The notes: generated by a model not told the origin, from the letters alone. DNA of 64,000 nt from Phytohabitans sp037414955 (GCA_037414955.1 JBBEWH010000021.1:124001-188000); one strand, 5' to 3'; counted from the first letter of the stretch, positions 23,888 to 33,190 are shown. Numbers and translations are program-made.

Positions 23888-26213
23888 CGGCGCCAAAGAG
23901 CTTCGGCAGCGTCGAGGTGTGCGCCTCGCGCAGCTCGTCGAGGCCGATCTCGAACTGGCCGCGGATCTCCAGGACGCCGCCGCTCTGGTCGGTCACGCCG
24001 AGCGCCGACCAGGGCAGCCCATGCTCGGTGCAGAGCGCGGTGAACGCCTTCTCCTGCCCGTGCGGCACGGCGACCAGCGCGCGGCCAGCCGACTCGCTGA
24101 ACAGGTAGACGAACGGCATGGACCCGGTCGTGTACTCCTCGGGCAGCGCGATGCGCGCGCCGACGCCGCGGCGCAGGCAGCTCTCCACCAGGCTCTGCGC
24201 GAGGCCACCGTCGGAGAGGTCGTGCGCGGCACTCAGGTGGCCGACCCGGGCGGCCTCCGCCAGCACCGTCGCGAGCACCTGCTCCCGCTGGAGGTCGACG
24301 ACCGGCGGCACGCCACCGAGGTGTTCGTGCGTGACCCACGCCCACTCGGTGCCGGACAGCTCCGTCTTCGTCTCGCCGAGGAGGAAGAGGATGTCGCCCT
24401 CGGGGTGAGCCGGCTCGGGGAAGCCCATCGGCACCCGCTGGGCCACGTCGTCGAGCACGCCGAGCACGCCGACCACCGGTGTCGGGTGGATCGCGGCGGC
24501 GCCGGTCTGGTTGTAGAAGCTGACGTTGCCGCCGGTGACCGGGATGCCCAGCTCGGCGCAGCCGTCCGCGAGGCCGCGGACGGCCTCGGCGAACTGCCAC
24601 ATCACGCTGGGATCCTCCGGCGAGCCGAAGTTGAGGCAGTTGGTCACGGCCACCGGCTTGGCGCCGGTGACGGCCACGTTCCGGTATGCCTCGGCGAGCG
24701 CGAGCTTGGCCCCCTGGTACGGGTCGAGTCGGGCGAACCGGCCGTTGCCGTCGACCGACAGCGCCACGCCGAGGCCGCTCTGCTCGTCGATCCGGATCAC
24801 CCCGGAGTCTTCCGGCTGGGCGAGCACGGTGTTGCCGAGCACGTACCGGTCGTACTGCTCGGTGACCCAGGACTTGTCGCACAGGTTCGGCGAGGCGATC
24901 ATGCGCAGCAGCGTCTCGCGCAGCGCCTCCGGAGTCGACGGCCGCGGCAGCGTCTCGGCGCGGTCGGCCTGGAGCAGGATGCGGTCGGCGGGCTCGCGCA
25001 CCGGGCGGGCGTAGACCGGGCCGTCGTCGGCCAATGAGCCGGGCGGCACGTCGACGACCGTGTGGCCGCGCCACGCGATGGTCAGCCGGCCGGGCAGCCC
25101 GTCCGGGCCGGCGGGGGTGACCTCGCCGATGGCCGTGGCCAGCACGCCCCAGCGGTCGGCGATCTGCAGCACCGCGTCGAGCTTCTCGGGCTCGACGATC
25201 AGCAGCATCCGCTCCTGCGACTCGCTCGCGAGGATCTCGTGCGGCGCCATCGACGGCTCGCGCAGCGGCACCCGGTCGAGCTGGACCTGCATACCGGTGC
25301 CGGCGGCCGCCGCCGTCTCGGTGAGCGCGCAGGTGAGCCCGGCGCCGCCGAGGTCCTGGATGCCGACCACCAGACGGGCGTCGTACAGCTCCAGGCAGGC
25401 CTCGATCAGCAGCTTCTCGATGAACGGGTCGCCCACCTGCACCGACGGGCGGCGCTGCTGGCTGGCGTCGTCGAAGGTCGCGCTGGCCAGCACGGAGACG
25501 CCGCCGATGCCGTCGCGGCCGGTCTTGGCGCCCATGAGCACCACGATGTTGCCCGCACCGGCGGCCGCCTTGTTCTGCAGGCGGTCGACCGGCAGCACGC
25601 CCACGCAGAGCGCGTTGACCAGCGGGTTTCCCTGGTAGCAGGGGTCGAACACGACCTCGCCGCCGATGTTGGGCAGGCCGAGCGAGTTGCCGTATCCCCC
25701 GATGCCGCCGACGACGCCGGGCAGCACCCGGGCGGTGTCCTCGTGGTCGGCGGCGCCGAACCGGAGCGGGTCCATGACGGCTACCGGCCGCGCGCCCATC
25801 GCGAGGATGTCGCGGACGATGCCGCCGACGCCGGTGGCCGCGCCCTGATAGGGCTCGACGTAGCTGGGGTGGTTGTGCGACTCGACCTTGAACGTCACGG
25901 CCAGGTCGTCGGAGATCTGGATGACGCCCGCGTTCTCGCCGATGCCGGCGAGCAGCCGGTCGCTGGGCGGTGCCTTCTCCCCGAACTGCCGCAGGTGCAC
26001 CTTGCTCGACTTGTAGGAGCAGTGCTCGCTCCACATGATCGAATACATGGCGAGCTCGGACTGGGTGGGCCGGCGGCCGAGGATCTCGCGGATCCGTCCG
26101 TACTCGTCGTCCTTCAGACCCAGCTCGGTGTAGGGCTGGAGCTCCTCGGGGGTGGCGGCGGCGCTCTGCACGGTGTCGGGAGCGCCGATCTCCACTTCTT
26201 GCTGGATGGTCAT
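23880..26213 (-). CDS. purL: Phosphoribosylformylglycinamidine synthase subunit PurL
   Basis: 777 residues, the small-PurL length typical of organisms with separate PurS and PurQ. Converts FGAR to FGAM with ATP and ammonia delivered from PurQ, the fourth step of purine synthesis. Visible: SIMWSEHCSYKSSK, SHNHPSYVEPYQGAATGVGGIVRDI (ATP and Mg site), GDPFIEK, ESQERML, LNFGSPEDPSVMWQF, AHDLSDGGLAQSLVE. The ATG overlaps the purQ stop by four bases, and the 3' end overlaps comB. Confidence 0.98.
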   Translation of the reverse strand: MTIQQEVEIGAPDTVQSAAATPEELQPYTELGLKDDEYGRIREILGRRPTQSELAMYSIMWSEHCSYKSSKVHLRQFGEKAPPSDRLLAGIGENAGVIQISDDLAVTFKVESHNHPSYVEPYQGAATGVGGIVRDILAMGARPVAVMDPLRFGAADHEDTARVLPGVVGGIGGYGNSLGLPNIGGEVVFDPCYQGNPLVNALCVGVLPVDRLQNKAAAGAGNIVVLMGAKTGRDGIGGVSVLASATFDDASQQRRPSVQVGDPFIEKLLIEACLELYDARLVVGIQDLGGAGLTCALTETAAAAGTGMQVQLDRVPLREPSMAPHEILASESQERMLLIVEPEKLDAVLQIADRWGVLATAIGEVTPAGPDGLPGRLTIAWRGHTVVDVPPGSLADDGPVYARPVREPADRILLQADRAETLPRPSTPEALRETLLRMIASPNLCDKSWVTEQYDRYVLGNTVLAQPEDSGVIRIDEQSGLGVALSVDGNGRFARLDPYQGAKLALAEAYRNVAVTGAKPVAVTNCLNFGSPEDPSVMWQFAEAVRGLADGCAELGIPVTGGNVSFYNQTGAAAIHPTPVVGVLGVLDDVAQRVPMGFPEPAHPEGDILFLLGETKTELSGTEWAWVTHEHLGGVPPVVDLQREQVLATVLAEAARVGHLSAAHDLSDGGLAQSLVESCLRRGVGARIALPEEYTTGSMPFVYLFSESAGRALVAVPHGQEKAFTALCTEHGLPWSALGVTDQSGGVLEIRGQFEIGLDELREAHTSTLPKLFGAGA

Positions 26214-26899
26214 GCCTTTGCCCCCGCGCCCGCCAGATACTTGAGCACCGACGTGAAGAAGCCGAGCCCGTCGGTGGAAGGGCCGGTCAACGCCTCCACC
26301 GCGTGCTCCGGGTGGGGCATGATGCCCACCACGTTGCCCGCGGCGTTGCTGATCGCCGCGATGTCGTTGAGGGAGCCGTTGGGGTTGCCGTTGATATAGC
26401 GGGCCACCACCTGGCCGTTCGCCTCGAGCTCGTCGAGCGTGCGCTGGTCGGCGACGTAGCGCCCCTCGCCGTGCTTGACCGGGATCAGCACCTGCTGCGC
26501 GTCGGAATACGCATTGGTCCACACCGGCTGCACGGCTTCGACCTTCAGCCACTGGTCGCGGTTGCGGAAGTGGAGGTGCTGGTTGCGGGTGAGCGCGCCG
26601 GGCAGCAGGTGGGCCTCGCAGAGGATCTGGAAGCCGTTGCAGATGCCGAGCACCGGCAGGCCGTCGCGGGCCGCGCTGGCGATCGACTCCATCACCGGGG
26701 CGAACCGGGCGATCGCGCCGCCGCGCAGATAGTCACCGTACGAAAAGCCGCCGGGCAGGATGACCGCCTCGACGCCGTGCAGGTCGGGGTCGGCGTGCCA
26801 CAGGCGCACCACGTCGGCGCCGGCCAGCCGGGCCCCGCGGGCCGCGTCGCCGTCGTCGAGCGACCCGGGAAAAGTCACCACACCGATGCGCGTGCTCAT
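26210..26899 (-). CDS. purQ: Phosphoribosylformylglycinamidine synthase, glutaminase subunit PurQ
   Basis: 229 residues, a class I glutamine amidotransferase that releases ammonia for PurL. The catalytic cysteine lies in LGICNGFQIL, with the His-x-Glu pair in MPHPEHAVE. VTFPGSLDDGDAARG and GGFSYGDYLRGGAIA are PurQ-specific. It overlaps purS and purL by four bases on each side, so the three subunits are translationally coupled. Confidence 0.98.
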   Translation of the reverse strand: MSTRIGVVTFPGSLDDGDAARGARLAGADVVRLWHADPDLHGVEAVILPGGFSYGDYLRGGAIARFAPVMESIASAARDGLPVLGICNGFQILCEAHLLPGALTRNQHLHFRNRDQWLKVEAVQPVWTNAYSDAQQVLIPVKHGEGRYVADQRTLDELEANGQVVARYINGNPNGSLNDIAAISNAAGNVVGIMPHPEHAVEALTGPSTDGLGFFTSVLKYLAGAGAKA

Positions 26900-27177
26900 G
26901 CCGGCGCCTCGACCTGCTCGCCGACCTCGGCCCCGGCCGAGGCCGGCTCCACCCGCACGGAAAAGTCCTCGATCACGGGGTTGGCCAGCAGCTTGTCCGC
27001 GATCTCCCGGGCGCGGGCCAAATCTGGCTCACCGGTGAACTCGATCTCGATCCGCCGGCCGATGCGCACCGACGAGACATCGTCGACGCCGAGCCGCGGC
27101 AGCGCGTTGGCGACCGCCTGGCCCTGCGGGTCGAGGATCTCGGGCTTCAGCATGACGTCGACGACGACGCGAGCCAC
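26896..27177 (-). CDS. purS: Phosphoribosylformylglycinamidine synthase subunit PurS
   Basis: 93 residues: MARVVVDVMLKPEILDPQGQA and IGRRIEIEF are the PurS signature. A small dimeric protein that bridges PurL and PurQ in the FGAM synthase complex. First gene of the purS-purQ-purL-comB operon. Start GTG at 27177 with CAGGAG upstream. The C-terminal tail after VRVEPAS is a short Glu/Ala extension. The upstream 150 bases contain GC-rich runs but no riboswitch I recognise. Confidence 0.97.
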   Translation of the reverse strand: MARVVVDVMLKPEILDPQGQAVANALPRLGVDDVSSVRIGRRIEIEFTGEPDLARAREIADKLLANPVIEDFSVRVEPASAGAEVGEQVEAPA

Positions 27178-27325
27178 TGGGCACTCCTGACTGTGTATGC
27201 GGTCATGCCGCTGTTGACCGCCGAGGGTCGAATTTGTTGAGCCGCCCCCCGCCCCCGGACAAGCGTGCCAAGCCTACCTGGTAGAACGCGGACACCTCGC
27301 GGGGGCCGCCGCCCCCGACGACCTC

Positions 27326-27381
27326 CATGATCAAGGCGTCCCTGTAGTCGTTCTAACGACTACAGGGACGCCTTGATCATG
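27326..27381. repeat. Palindromic repeat, family 1, copy 13
   Basis: Perfect palindrome with 27-bp arms. The inner sequence CCCTGTAGTCG pairs with CGACTACAGGG, a compensated variant. It provides the minus-strand TGA of the GDT1-family gene (27377-27379). Confidence 0.97.
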
Positions 27382-27985
27382 AGGTGAGAGCGCCAAAAAG
27401 GGTGATAACGGCGAGGAGGGCCCAGACGGCGCCGGCCGTGTACCGGATGACCGAGAGCCGGACCCGCCGCAGCAGCCAGCGGCCGAGTAACACCGCGGCA
27501 CCGGACACGACGATCAGCGCCGCCCAGGAACCCACGAACACCGGCAGCGCCGGGCGCCCGCTGGCGACCAGACCAGCGGTGAGGAGTTGGGACAAGTCAC
27601 CCCATTCGGCGGTGAACAGGACAAGGAAGCTGGTGCCAGCCGCCCGCCACCCGCGCTTCCCGGTCCGGATCCGGCCGGCGTACTCGCGCTCCTGCTCGGC
27701 CTCCGCGCGGTCCGCGCGACTGGCCCCCCGGATCAGGAACACCGCGCCGACCGCGAACAAGCCGGCCGCCACCAGCGCGACCGGCTGCTCGGGCAACCGG
27801 GAGAGCAGGTGACCGGCGCCGGCGGCCACCGCGCACTGCACCCCGAACGCCGCGCTCACCCCGAGCCACACCGGTAGTGCCGGGTATCGCGTGCTGAGCA
27901 CGAGGGTGGCGACGAACGTCTTGTCCGGCAGTTCGACCGGCAGGATCAAGACGAACGCGGTCAGCGCGACCAGCGCGTACTCCAT
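27377..27985 (-). CDS. GDT1/TMEM165 (UPF0016) family transporter, probable Mn2+ exporter
   Basis: 202 residues, six hydrophobic segments in two inverted halves, each with the family acidic motif: ELPDKTF at about 18-24 and EWGDLSQ at about 126-132 (consensus E-x-G-D-K/R-S/T). Members export Mn2+ (bacteria) or move Mn2+/Ca2+ (yeast Gdt1, human TMEM165). The first motif has Pro in place of Gly and the second Leu in place of Lys/Arg. The leader holds a yybP-ykoY riboswitch, which directly supports a manganese role. The stop lies in repeat copy 13. Confidence 0.92.
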   Translation of the reverse strand: MEYALVALTAFVLILPVELPDKTFVATLVLSTRYPALPVWLGVSAAFGVQCAVAAGAGHLLSRLPEQPVALVAAGLFAVGAVFLIRGASRADRAEAEQEREYAGRIRTGKRGWRAAGTSFLVLFTAEWGDLSQLLTAGLVASGRPALPVFVGSWAALIVVSGAAVLLGRWLLRRVRLSVIRYTAGAVWALLAVITLFGALTS

Positions 27986-28026
27986 GGTGGTTGATCCTTT
28001 CCCGGCCGGGCCGGGAGCGTGGGCGC

Positions 28027-28157
28027 CCTCGACCCGGCCACCTGGCCTGGGTCGAAGGTCTCGCCCACCGCAGCGAACCGCGGTTCGCGTGGCCGGGCGC
28101 CGGAGCGCCAGTGTGTCGACCGCGCGATTGGGGGCTACTCCCCTTCGCTTTCGCGCC
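28027..28157 (-). ncRNA. yybP-ykoY manganese riboswitch
   Basis: On the minus strand, AAGGGGAGTAGCCCCC is followed by a variable stem (GCGCTCCGGCGC), a second stem (GCGAACCGCGGTTCGC) and GCGAGACCTTCGACCC. The GGGGAGUAG and GAGACCUUC blocks are the two conserved strands of the yybP-ykoY aptamer. It lies in the leader of a GDT1-family gene, the commonest context for this class. Mn2+ should switch expression on. The exact end of the expression platform is uncertain. Confidence 0.88.
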
Positions 28158-28261
28158 GATCTTACCTGGTCATCAGCCCACGGTATGACCCTGATGATTC
28201 TTGTAGATGATCATCGATGGCCTCTAGCGTGTGCGAATTCCCCTCACAAAGGAGGCGCATC

Positions 28262-28948
28262 ATGCGCATTCGAGCAGCCACCCTGGCGGTCGCCACCGCG
28301 GTCGCCGCCGCCCTGGCCACACCCACCGCCGCGGTCGCCGATGCCGATGACGTCCAGCCGATGATCATCGGCGGCGGCACCGTCTCGTCTGCCCCGTGGG
28401 CGGCCGCCGTGTTCAGCAACGGCTCGTTCACCTGCTCCGGCACGATCGTCGCCGCGAACTGGGTGCTCACCGCCCGGCACTGCATCAGCGGCTCGATGTC
28501 GGTCCGGGTGGGCAGCGTGTACCGGGCATCCGGCGGCGTGACCCGCACGGTCAGCAGCACGTCGGTCCGGTCGGACCTCGCGCTCATGCGGCTGTCCAGC
28601 CCGATCAGCACCACGTACGTGACGCTGGCGAACACCGACCCGCCGGTCGGCTCGACCAACTCGATCTACGGCTGGGGCATGACCTGCTACAGCGGCTGCT
28701 CGGCGTCCAGCCAACTCAAGACCGCGACGGTGCAGGTCACCAGCCTCAACGCCGTGGACGCGTACAACGGTCGGGCGATCCGCAGCACGCGCGTCAACGG
28801 CAACGCGTGGCGCGGCGACTCGGGCGGGCCCGAGTTCTACAACGGCGCGCAGGTGGGCGTCGCCTCCACGGCCAACGGCACGACGATCCAGAACTACGGC
28901 AGCGTGGCGTACAACCGCGCCTGGATCACGTCCACGGCCGGCGTCTGA
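28262..28948 (+). CDS. Secreted trypsin-like serine protease (S1)
   Basis: 228 residues with a signal peptide (RAATLAVATAVAAALATPTA) and a short propeptide ending before IIGGGTVSSAPW, the mature N-terminus. The catalytic triad is intact: His73 in LTARHC, Asp105 in RSDLALMRL, Ser187 in RGDSGGP. Extracellular endopeptidase. Start ATG at 28262, eight bases after AAAGGAGG. Monocistronic, with repeat copy 14 five bases after its stop. It contrasts with the inactive homologue at 35252-37480. Confidence 0.95.
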   Translation: MRIRAATLAVATAVAAALATPTAAVADADDVQPMIIGGGTVSSAPWAAAVFSNGSFTCSGTIVAANWVLTARHCISGSMSVRVGSVYRASGGVTRTVSSTSVRSDLALMRLSSPISTTYVTLANTDPPVGSTNSIYGWGMTCYSGCSASSQLKTATVQVTSLNAVDAYNGRAIRSTRVNGNAWRGDSGGPEFYNGAQVGVASTANGTTIQNYGSVAYNRAWITSTAGV

Positions 28949-28952
28949 CTCT

Positions 28953-29008
28953 CATGATCAAGGCGTCCTTCAAGTAGTTATAGCTACTTGAAGGACGCCT
29001 TGATCATG
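28953..29008. repeat. Palindromic repeat, family 1, copy 14
   Basis: Perfect 25-bp arms around TTATAG, with inner arms TCCTTCAAGTAG and CTACTTGAAGGA. It lies between convergent protease and purB, within 5 bases of both stops. Confidence 0.97.
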
Positions 29009-29012
29009 AGAG

Positions 29013-30428
29013 CTAGAGGATGGGGGCGGGGGTGTAGAGGGCGGCCTCGGGGTGGGCGGCCACGACCGCCGCCACCCGGTCGGCGACGGCCCGGACCTGC
29101 GCGGCCGCGGCGCCCACGAACGCGCCCCGGTCGGCCACCAGCGTGTCGATCTCGGCCCGGCTGAGGCCGAGCCGCGCGTCGTGCGCCAGCCGGTCGAAGA
29201 GGTCGTTCTCGGCGACCCCCTTCTCCCGCATGTCCAGCGCCACGGCCACCGCGTGCTCCTTGATCGCCTCGTGCGCGGTCTCCCGGCCGACGCCCCGCCG
29301 CACGGCCGCGACCAGGATCTTCGTCGTGGCCAGGAACGGCAGGTAGCGGTCCAGCTCGCGGGCCACCACCGCCGGGTACGCGCCGAACTCGTCGAGCACG
29401 GTCAGGAACGTCTGGAAGAGACCGTCGGCGGCGAAGAACGCGTCCGGCAGCGCGACCCGGCGCACCACCGAGCACGACACGTCGCCCTCGTTCCACTGGT
29501 CGCCGGCCAGCTCGCCGACCATCGACAGGTAGCCGCGGATGATCACCGCGAACCCGTTGACCCGCTCGCTGGACCGGGTGTTCATCTTGTGCGGCATCGC
29601 CGACGAGCCGACCTGGCCGGGCTTGAAGCCCTCGGTGACCAGCTCCTGCCCGACCATCAGCCGGATCGTGGTGGCCAGCGACGACGGCGCCGCGGCGACC
29701 TGGGCGAGCGCGGCCACCACTGCCATGTCGATGGAGCGCGGGTAGACCTGGCCGACGCTGTCCAGCACGCGCGTGAAGCCCAGGTGGGCGGCCACCCGCC
29801 GCTCGAGCTTCTCGACGAGCGACGGCGAGCCGAGCAGGTCGAGCTGGTCGGCCGCGGTGCCCACCGGGCCCTTGATGCCGCGCAGCGGGTACCAGTTGAT
29901 GAGGTCGACGAGCCGCTCGTACCCGATCAACAGCTCCTCCGCCGCGGAGGCGAAGCGCTTGCCCAGCGTGGTGGCCTGCGCCGGCACGTTGTGCGACCGC
30001 CCGGCCAGGACCAGGTCGGAGTGCTCGACGGCGAGCCGCGCGAGCCGCGCGAGCGCGGCGACCACCCGGTCCCGGACCACCTCCAGCGACCGGCGGACCT
30101 GCAGCTGCTCGACGTTCTCCGTGAGGTCGCGCGAGGTCATGCCCTTGTGAATGTGCTCGTGCCCGGCCAGGGCACTGAACTCCTCGATCCGCGCCTTGAC
30201 GTCGTGCCGGGTGACCCGCTCGCGCGCCGCGATCGAGCCCAGGTCGACCTGGTCGAGCACCCGCTCGTAGGCCTCGACCACACCGTCCGGCACCGGCACG
30301 CCCAGGTCACGCTGGGCGCGCAGCACCGCCAGCCAGAGCCGCCGCTCCAGCCGCACCTTCTCCTCGGGCGCCCAGAGGGCGGCGAGTTCCGGCGAGGCGT
30401 AGCGGGCGGCGAGCACGTTGGGAATCAC
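29013..30428 (-). CDS. purB: Adenylosuccinate lyase
   Basis: 471 residues of the fumarase/aspartase superfamily. Cleaves SAICAR to AICAR and adenylosuccinate to AMP, releasing fumarate. Signature GSSAMPHKMNTRSSERV holds the flexible catalytic-serine loop; HIHKGMTSRDLTEN and GRSHNVPAQATTLGK are the other active-site segments. This longer form with RYLPFLATTKILVAAVRRGVGRE is typical of actinobacteria. Start GTG at 30428. Monocistronic between the thiolase gene and repeat copy 14. Confidence 0.97.
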   Translation of the reverse strand: MIPNVLAARYASPELAALWAPEEKVRLERRLWLAVLRAQRDLGVPVPDGVVEAYERVLDQVDLGSIAARERVTRHDVKARIEEFSALAGHEHIHKGMTSRDLTENVEQLQVRRSLEVVRDRVVAALARLARLAVEHSDLVLAGRSHNVPAQATTLGKRFASAAEELLIGYERLVDLINWYPLRGIKGPVGTAADQLDLLGSPSLVEKLERRVAAHLGFTRVLDSVGQVYPRSIDMAVVAALAQVAAAPSSLATTIRLMVGQELVTEGFKPGQVGSSAMPHKMNTRSSERVNGFAVIIRGYLSMVGELAGDQWNEGDVSCSVVRRVALPDAFFAADGLFQTFLTVLDEFGAYPAVVARELDRYLPFLATTKILVAAVRRGVGRETAHEAIKEHAVAVALDMREKGVAENDLFDRLAHDARLGLSRAEIDTLVADRGAFVGAAAAQVRAVADRVAAVVAAHPEAALYTPAPIL

Positions 30429-30446
30429 GGCCCCAACGGTACGGCG

Positions 30447-31730
30447 TCACCGTTCCAGGATCGCCACCACGCCCTGCCCTCCGGCAGCGCAGATGGAGAT
30501 CAACCCGCGGCCCTTGCCCTTCTCGGCGAGCATCTTGGCGAGCGTGGCGAGGATCCGGCCACCGGTCGCGGCGAACGGGTGCCCGGCGGCCAGCGACGAG
30601 CCGTGCACGTTGAGCTTCTCCCGGTCGATCGCGCCGAGCGGGTTGTCGATGCGGAGCTTCGTCTTGCAGTACTCCGGCGACTCCCAGGCCGCGAGCGTGG
30701 CGAGCACCTGCGAGGCGAACGCCTCGTGGATCTCGTAGTAGTCGAAGTCCTGCAGGTTGAGGTTGCGCCGGTCGAGCAGCCGGCAGGTCGCGTAGGTCGG
30801 TGCCATGAGCAGGCCGTCGCCGCCGTGCACGAAGTCGACGGCGGCCGTCTCGCCGTCGACCAGCCACGCGAGGATCGGCAGGTTGTGCGCCTTGGCCCAC
30901 ACCTCCGAGGCGAGCAGCACGACGGACGCGCCGTCGGTCAACGGCGTCGAGTTACCGGCGGTCATGGTGGCGCCGTCGTGGTCGAGGCCGTACACCGGCT
31001 TGAGCTTCGCGAGCTTCTCCAGCGAGGTGTCGGCGCGCAGGTTCTGGTCGCGGCTGAGCCCCAGGTACGGCGTGACCAGATCGTCGAAGAACCCCTGGTC
31101 GTACGCGGCGGCGAGGTTCTGGTGCGAGGCCAGCGCCAGCGCGTCCTGATCTTCCCGGGTGATCCCGAACTCGCGCGCGGTGATCGCCGCGTGCTCGCCC
31201 ATCGACAGCCCGGTGCGCGGTTCGGCGTTGCGCGGCAGCTGCGGCTTGAACGGCTGGCCCGGGCGCAGCTTGGTCGCCGCCTTCAGCCGCGCGCCGAGGC
31301 TGCGGGCCGCGTTCATCTCGATCAGCGCCCGCCGCATGTCCTCGTTCAGCGCCAGCGGCGCGTCCGAAGTGGTATCGACGCCGCCCGCGATGCCGACCTC
31401 GATCTGGCCCAGCGCGATCTTGTTCGCGACCAGCAGCGCGGTCTCCAGGCCGGTGCCGCACGCCTGCTGCACGTCGTACGCCGGGGTGTGCGGGTCGAGC
31501 CGGGAACCGAGCACGCACTCGCGGGTCAGGTTGAAGTCGCGGGAGTGCTTGAGCACCGCTCCGGCCGCCACTTCGCCGAGGCGCTTGCCGGCCAAGCCGT
31601 ACCGGGCGACCAGCCCGTCCAGCGCGGCGGTGAGCATGTCCTGGTTGGACGCGGCGGCATACCGGCCGTTGGAGCGGGCGAACGGGATGCGGTTGCCACC
31701 GATGATGGCGACTCGACGTACGGTCTGCAC
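30447..31730 (-). CDS. Acetyl-CoA C-acetyltransferase (thiolase, FadA/FadI-like)
   Basis: 427 residues: nucleophilic cysteine in VQQACGTGLETAL, HEAFASQVL, His in NVHGSSLAAGHPFAATGGR, and the second catalytic Cys in LISICAAGGQG. Degradative thiolase of beta-oxidation. It is divergent from the long FabG and MaoC genes, the same set as fadA2, fabG4 and htdX in Mycobacterium tuberculosis, and shares with them a promoter palindrome at 31751-31766. Start ATG at 31730. Confidence 0.94.
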   Translation of the reverse strand: MQTVRRVAIIGGNRIPFARSNGRYAAASNQDMLTAALDGLVARYGLAGKRLGEVAAGAVLKHSRDFNLTRECVLGSRLDPHTPAYDVQQACGTGLETALLVANKIALGQIEVGIAGGVDTTSDAPLALNEDMRRALIEMNAARSLGARLKAATKLRPGQPFKPQLPRNAEPRTGLSMGEHAAITAREFGITREDQDALALASHQNLAAAYDQGFFDDLVTPYLGLSRDQNLRADTSLEKLAKLKPVYGLDHDGATMTAGNSTPLTDGASVVLLASEVWAKAHNLPILAWLVDGETAAVDFVHGGDGLLMAPTYATCRLLDRRNLNLQDFDYYEIHEAFASQVLATLAAWESPEYCKTKLRIDNPLGAIDREKLNVHGSSLAAGHPFAATGGRILATLAKMLAEKGKGRGLISICAAGGQGVVAILER

Positions 31731-31750
31731 GACTTCCCCTCCCAGAGAAA

Positions 31751-31766
31751 CCTACTCACGAGTAGG
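31751..31766. promoter_or_regulatory. Candidate TetR-family operator 1
   Basis: CCTACTC AC GAGTAGG, a perfect 7-bp dyad in the 125-base gap between divergent thiolase and FabG genes. The same half-sites flank the tetR/SCP2 promoter at 42633-42666. Confidence 0.78.
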
Positions 31767-31855
31767 ATACGCCCCATGAGCGAGCGTAGCGAGCGAATCG
31801 TCGGGCGCAGCGCGATCCGAGCCTCATGGCCGCCCGCAGCGAAGCGAGGACGGCC

Positions 31856-33178
31856 ATGAGCGATCGGTACGCGACCTTCGCCAGCACCGGTCCGGGACGT
31901 GCGATTGTGAAGCGGCTCGGCTTGCCCGAACCGCCCCGCCTTCGTCGCCACCGGGCCGGCGAGCCCCTGATACCCGGTCCGGTCCGGCTTGAAGCCGCCC
32001 CCGGCGGCCGCTTGGCCGAACCGGTCCGCGAAATCCTGAAATCGGCCGATATACCAGACGCGGGCGAGCGGTACGGCGCGCTCATCTTCGACGCGACCGG
32101 CATCACCGACTCCGCCGGCCTTCACGCGCTCTACGACTTTTTTCACCCGAACGCGCGATCAGTGCTGGCGTCCGGACGGGTCGTCGTGCTCGGCACCCCG
32201 CCCGAGGCGTGCGAGAGCCCGCGCGAGGCCACCGCGCAACGCGCTCTCGAAGGGCTCACCCGCAGCATCGGCAAGGAGTCCGGCCGTGGCATCACCGCGC
32301 AGCTCGTCTACGTGACGCCCGGCGCCGAGTCCGCCACCGAGTCGACCATCCGGTTCCTGCTGTCCGGCCGCTCGGCGTACGTGTCGGGTCAGGTCGTGCG
32401 GATCGGGCCCGGCGCCTTCGCGGCGCCCGCCGACTGGGACCGGCCCCTCGACGGCAAGGTCGCCCTGGTCACCGGCGCGGCCCGGGGCATCGGTGCGGCC
32501 ATCGCGCGGGTCCTGGCCCGGGACGGCGCGCAGGTGGTGGCGCTCGACGTGCCCGCCGCCGGCGACGCGCTCGCCGCCGTCACCAACGAGGTGGGGGGTA
32601 CGGCGTTCCAGCTCGACCTCACCGCGACGGGAGCGCCCGACCGGCTCGCGGACCACATCGGCAGCCGGCACGGGCGGCTCGACATCGTCGTCCACAACGC
32701 CGGCATCACCCGCGACAAGACGATCGCCCGGATGGACGCCGACCGGTGGGACACCGTCCTCGACGTGAACCTCTGCAGCCAGGAGCGCATCAACGACGCG
32801 CTGCTGGAGCGCGACCTGATCCCGCACGGCGGACGGGTGGTCGCGGTGTCGTCGGTCTCCGGCATCGCCGGCAACCGGGGCCAGACCAACTACGCCACCA
32901 GCAAGGCCGGCGTGATCGGCCTGGTCCAGTCGATGGCGCCGGCCCTCGCCGGCCGGGAGATCACCATCAACGCGGTGGCGCCCGGCTTCATCGAGACCCG
33001 CATGACCGCGAAGATGCCGGTCATGATCCGGGAAGCGGGCCGCCGCATGAACAGCATGGCCCAGGGCGGGCTGCCGGTCGACGTGGCCGAGACGATCGCC
33101 TGGTTGGCGTCACCGGGTTCCGGCGGCATCACCGGCAACGTCGTCCGGGTCTGTGGCCAGTCCCTCCTAGGCGCCTGA
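31856..33178 (+). CDS. Long-type 3-oxoacyl-(acyl carrier) reductase (FabG4-like)
   Basis: 440 residues in two parts: an N-terminal flavodoxin-like domain (to about residue 190) characteristic of high-molecular-weight FabG, and a C-terminal SDR with Rossmann motif TGAARGIGAAIAR, NAGITRD, catalytic Ser in SSVSG and Tyr-x-x-x-Lys in NYATSKAG. Reduces 3-ketoacyl-CoA or -ACP with NAD(P)H; FabG4 of M. tuberculosis has this architecture. The next gene is the MaoC hydratase, giving two consecutive fatty-acid cycle steps. Start ATG at 31856; the preceding bases repeat GCGAGCG runs. Confidence 0.92.
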   Translation: MSDRYATFASTGPGRAIVKRLGLPEPPRLRRHRAGEPLIPGPVRLEAAPGGRLAEPVREILKSADIPDAGERYGALIFDATGITDSAGLHALYDFFHPNARSVLASGRVVVLGTPPEACESPREATAQRALEGLTRSIGKESGRGITAQLVYVTPGAESATESTIRFLLSGRSAYVSGQVVRIGPGAFAAPADWDRPLDGKVALVTGAARGIGAAIARVLARDGAQVVALDVPAAGDALAAVTNEVGGTAFQLDLTATGAPDRLADHIGSRHGRLDIVVHNAGITRDKTIARMDADRWDTVLDVNLCSQERINDALLERDLIPHGGRVVAVSSVSGIAGNRGQTNYATSKAGVIGLVQSMAPALAGREITINAVAPGFIETRMTAKMPVMIREAGRRMNSMAQGGLPVDVAETIAWLASPGSGGITGNVVRVCGQSLLGA

Positions 33179-33190
33179 TCCCCCACTCTC

